In this document: positions 62,917 to 64,000 of the stretch, piece by piece
Layout: each line of letters opens with the position of its first letter
How positions within the stretch are numbered: the first letter of the stretch is position 1
DNA from: Rotaria socialis
Lineage: Eukaryota > Rotifera > Eurotatoria > Philodinida > Philodinidae
Assembly (NCBI GenBank): GCA_905331475.1
Contig: CAJNYU010002344.1
Coordinates: 1 to 64,000, forward strand
Reading direction: 5' to 3'
Length of the DNA: 64,000 nt
The notes under the pieces: generated by a model
Told to the model about the DNA's origin: nothing
What the model saw: only the letters and a program-made list of their open reading frames with translations
Databases searched by the model: none
Made by a program: the position numbers and the translations under genes

Positions 62917-63237
62917 TTAATAACTGATAACTTGATTTTTCTTCTTTTTTTCAGCGCCCAATTCGAAGTGTTTGGTGCGTTTAATAGCTAATTGTTTCTT
63001 AAATTTACATTCCGTACATTCCATACGTAATACAATTTTCTTGGTTGTCTTGGCTTTTTTGTGAAAGACAGGCTTCTTTTGTCCACCATAGCCTTTTTGT
63101 TTCATATCGTAACGTCGTTTACCTTGAGCATGAACACTATCTTTGCCTTTTTTGTATTGTGATACTTTGTGAACAGTGTGTTTCTTGCAACCTTTACCCT
63201 TGCAAAATGTACGACGTAATTTTGGCACGTTGACCAT
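62917..63237 (-). CDS. RPL36A: 60S ribosomal protein eL42 (L36a/L44) (106 aa)
   Basis: An intronless ORF starting [20 protein letters not shown] and containing [20 protein letters not shown] and the zinc-binding pairs C-KGKG-C and C-TE-C. It sits near the ribosomal E site and is the target of lactimidomycin/cycloheximide-class inhibitors in eukaryotes. The residue at the usual P/Q resistance site is in GGQKKPVF (proline, the usual sensitive form). The upstream in-frame ATG extensions are leader sequence, not part of the family. Full family length. Confidence 0.95.
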   Translation of the reverse strand: MVNVPKLRRTFCKGKGCKKHTVHKVSQYKKGKDSVHAQGKRRYDMKQKGYGGQKKPVFHKKAKTTKKIVLRMECTECKFKKQLAIKRTKHFELGAEKKKKNQVISY

Positions 63238-63424
63238 GATTAATTTTTTATCTAGAATTATTATTTCAATAGAATATATGTTTACAGATAAATATATATT
63301 TCTATATGTGTATATATATATATATATACAAATTTTGTGATAAATAAAAATAAACAAATATACAATACTAAAAGCGACTAAATAAAATAAAAGTGTGTGA
63401 TTCAAATAAATAATTTTCATTCAA

Positions 63425-64000
<576 letters not shown>

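Overview
The window looks like nuclear DNA of a small-genome animal, most likely a rotifer and probably a bdelloid (inferred, not proven). It is AT-rich. Genes have many short GT-AG introns, mostly about 45-90 bp. The gene set is metazoan: SMADs, a group II PAK, eIF4E, CCDC157, DHTKD1 and SDHA. Exon models were built by hand from splice signals, phase matching and family knowledge. Several give lengths close to known orthologues (DHTKD1 920 aa, CCDC157 753 aa, FKBP12 110 aa, SDHA 667 aa).

Layout. 1-6113: two related secreted or membrane-protein genes on the minus strand, one cut by the window start and one complete. 7100-8256: a large foldback transposon with an 8-bp target duplication. 8751-10690: an F-box gene. 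11173-11457: a small secreted cysteine-rich peptide gene. 13257-14111: a guanylate kinase with a frameshift. 14313-16825: a nest of mobile elements (a mariner remnant split by a foldback element, and a hairpin MITE). 17732-20008: a cytochrome P450 with a frameshift. 21574-45746 is gene-rich and mostly housekeeping: SDHA (+), a proline-rich filament-like protein (-), DHTKD1 (-), an Ig-superfamily surface protein (-), a 5.5-kb gene-free stretch, eIF4E (-) head-to-head with CCDC157 (+), which is tail-to-tail with a PAK4-like kinase (-). 46444-51152 is again mobile-element territory: a Tc1-like MITE, a Ty3/gypsy integrase tail with a stop, a 2.7-kb inverted-repeat element and another MITE. 51852-64000 holds a small LC8-like ORF, a 3CxxC zinc-finger protein, FKBP12, an R-SMAD, ribosomal protein eL42 and the 3' end of a second SMAD.

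SDHA and DHTKD1 are both mitochondrial dehydrogenase components (succinate; 2-oxoadipate in lysine and tryptophan breakdown). The two SMADs lie on the same strand and suggest a local duplication with divergent signalling features. FKBP12 sits beside the first SMAD. FKBP12 is known to bind TGF-beta type I receptors in animals, but the adjacency may be chance.

No clearly new defence or biosynthetic system was found. The most interesting items are: a family of foldback and inverted-repeat elements with exact target duplications; a shared terminal-repeat family seen three times; frameshifts in the two genes that flank the nested transposons; an R-SMAD with an altered DNA-binding hairpin next to a SMAD lacking the C-terminal SxS; a 15-nt microexon carrying a cap-binding tryptophan of eIF4E; and a processed-looking ten-cysteine secreted peptide.
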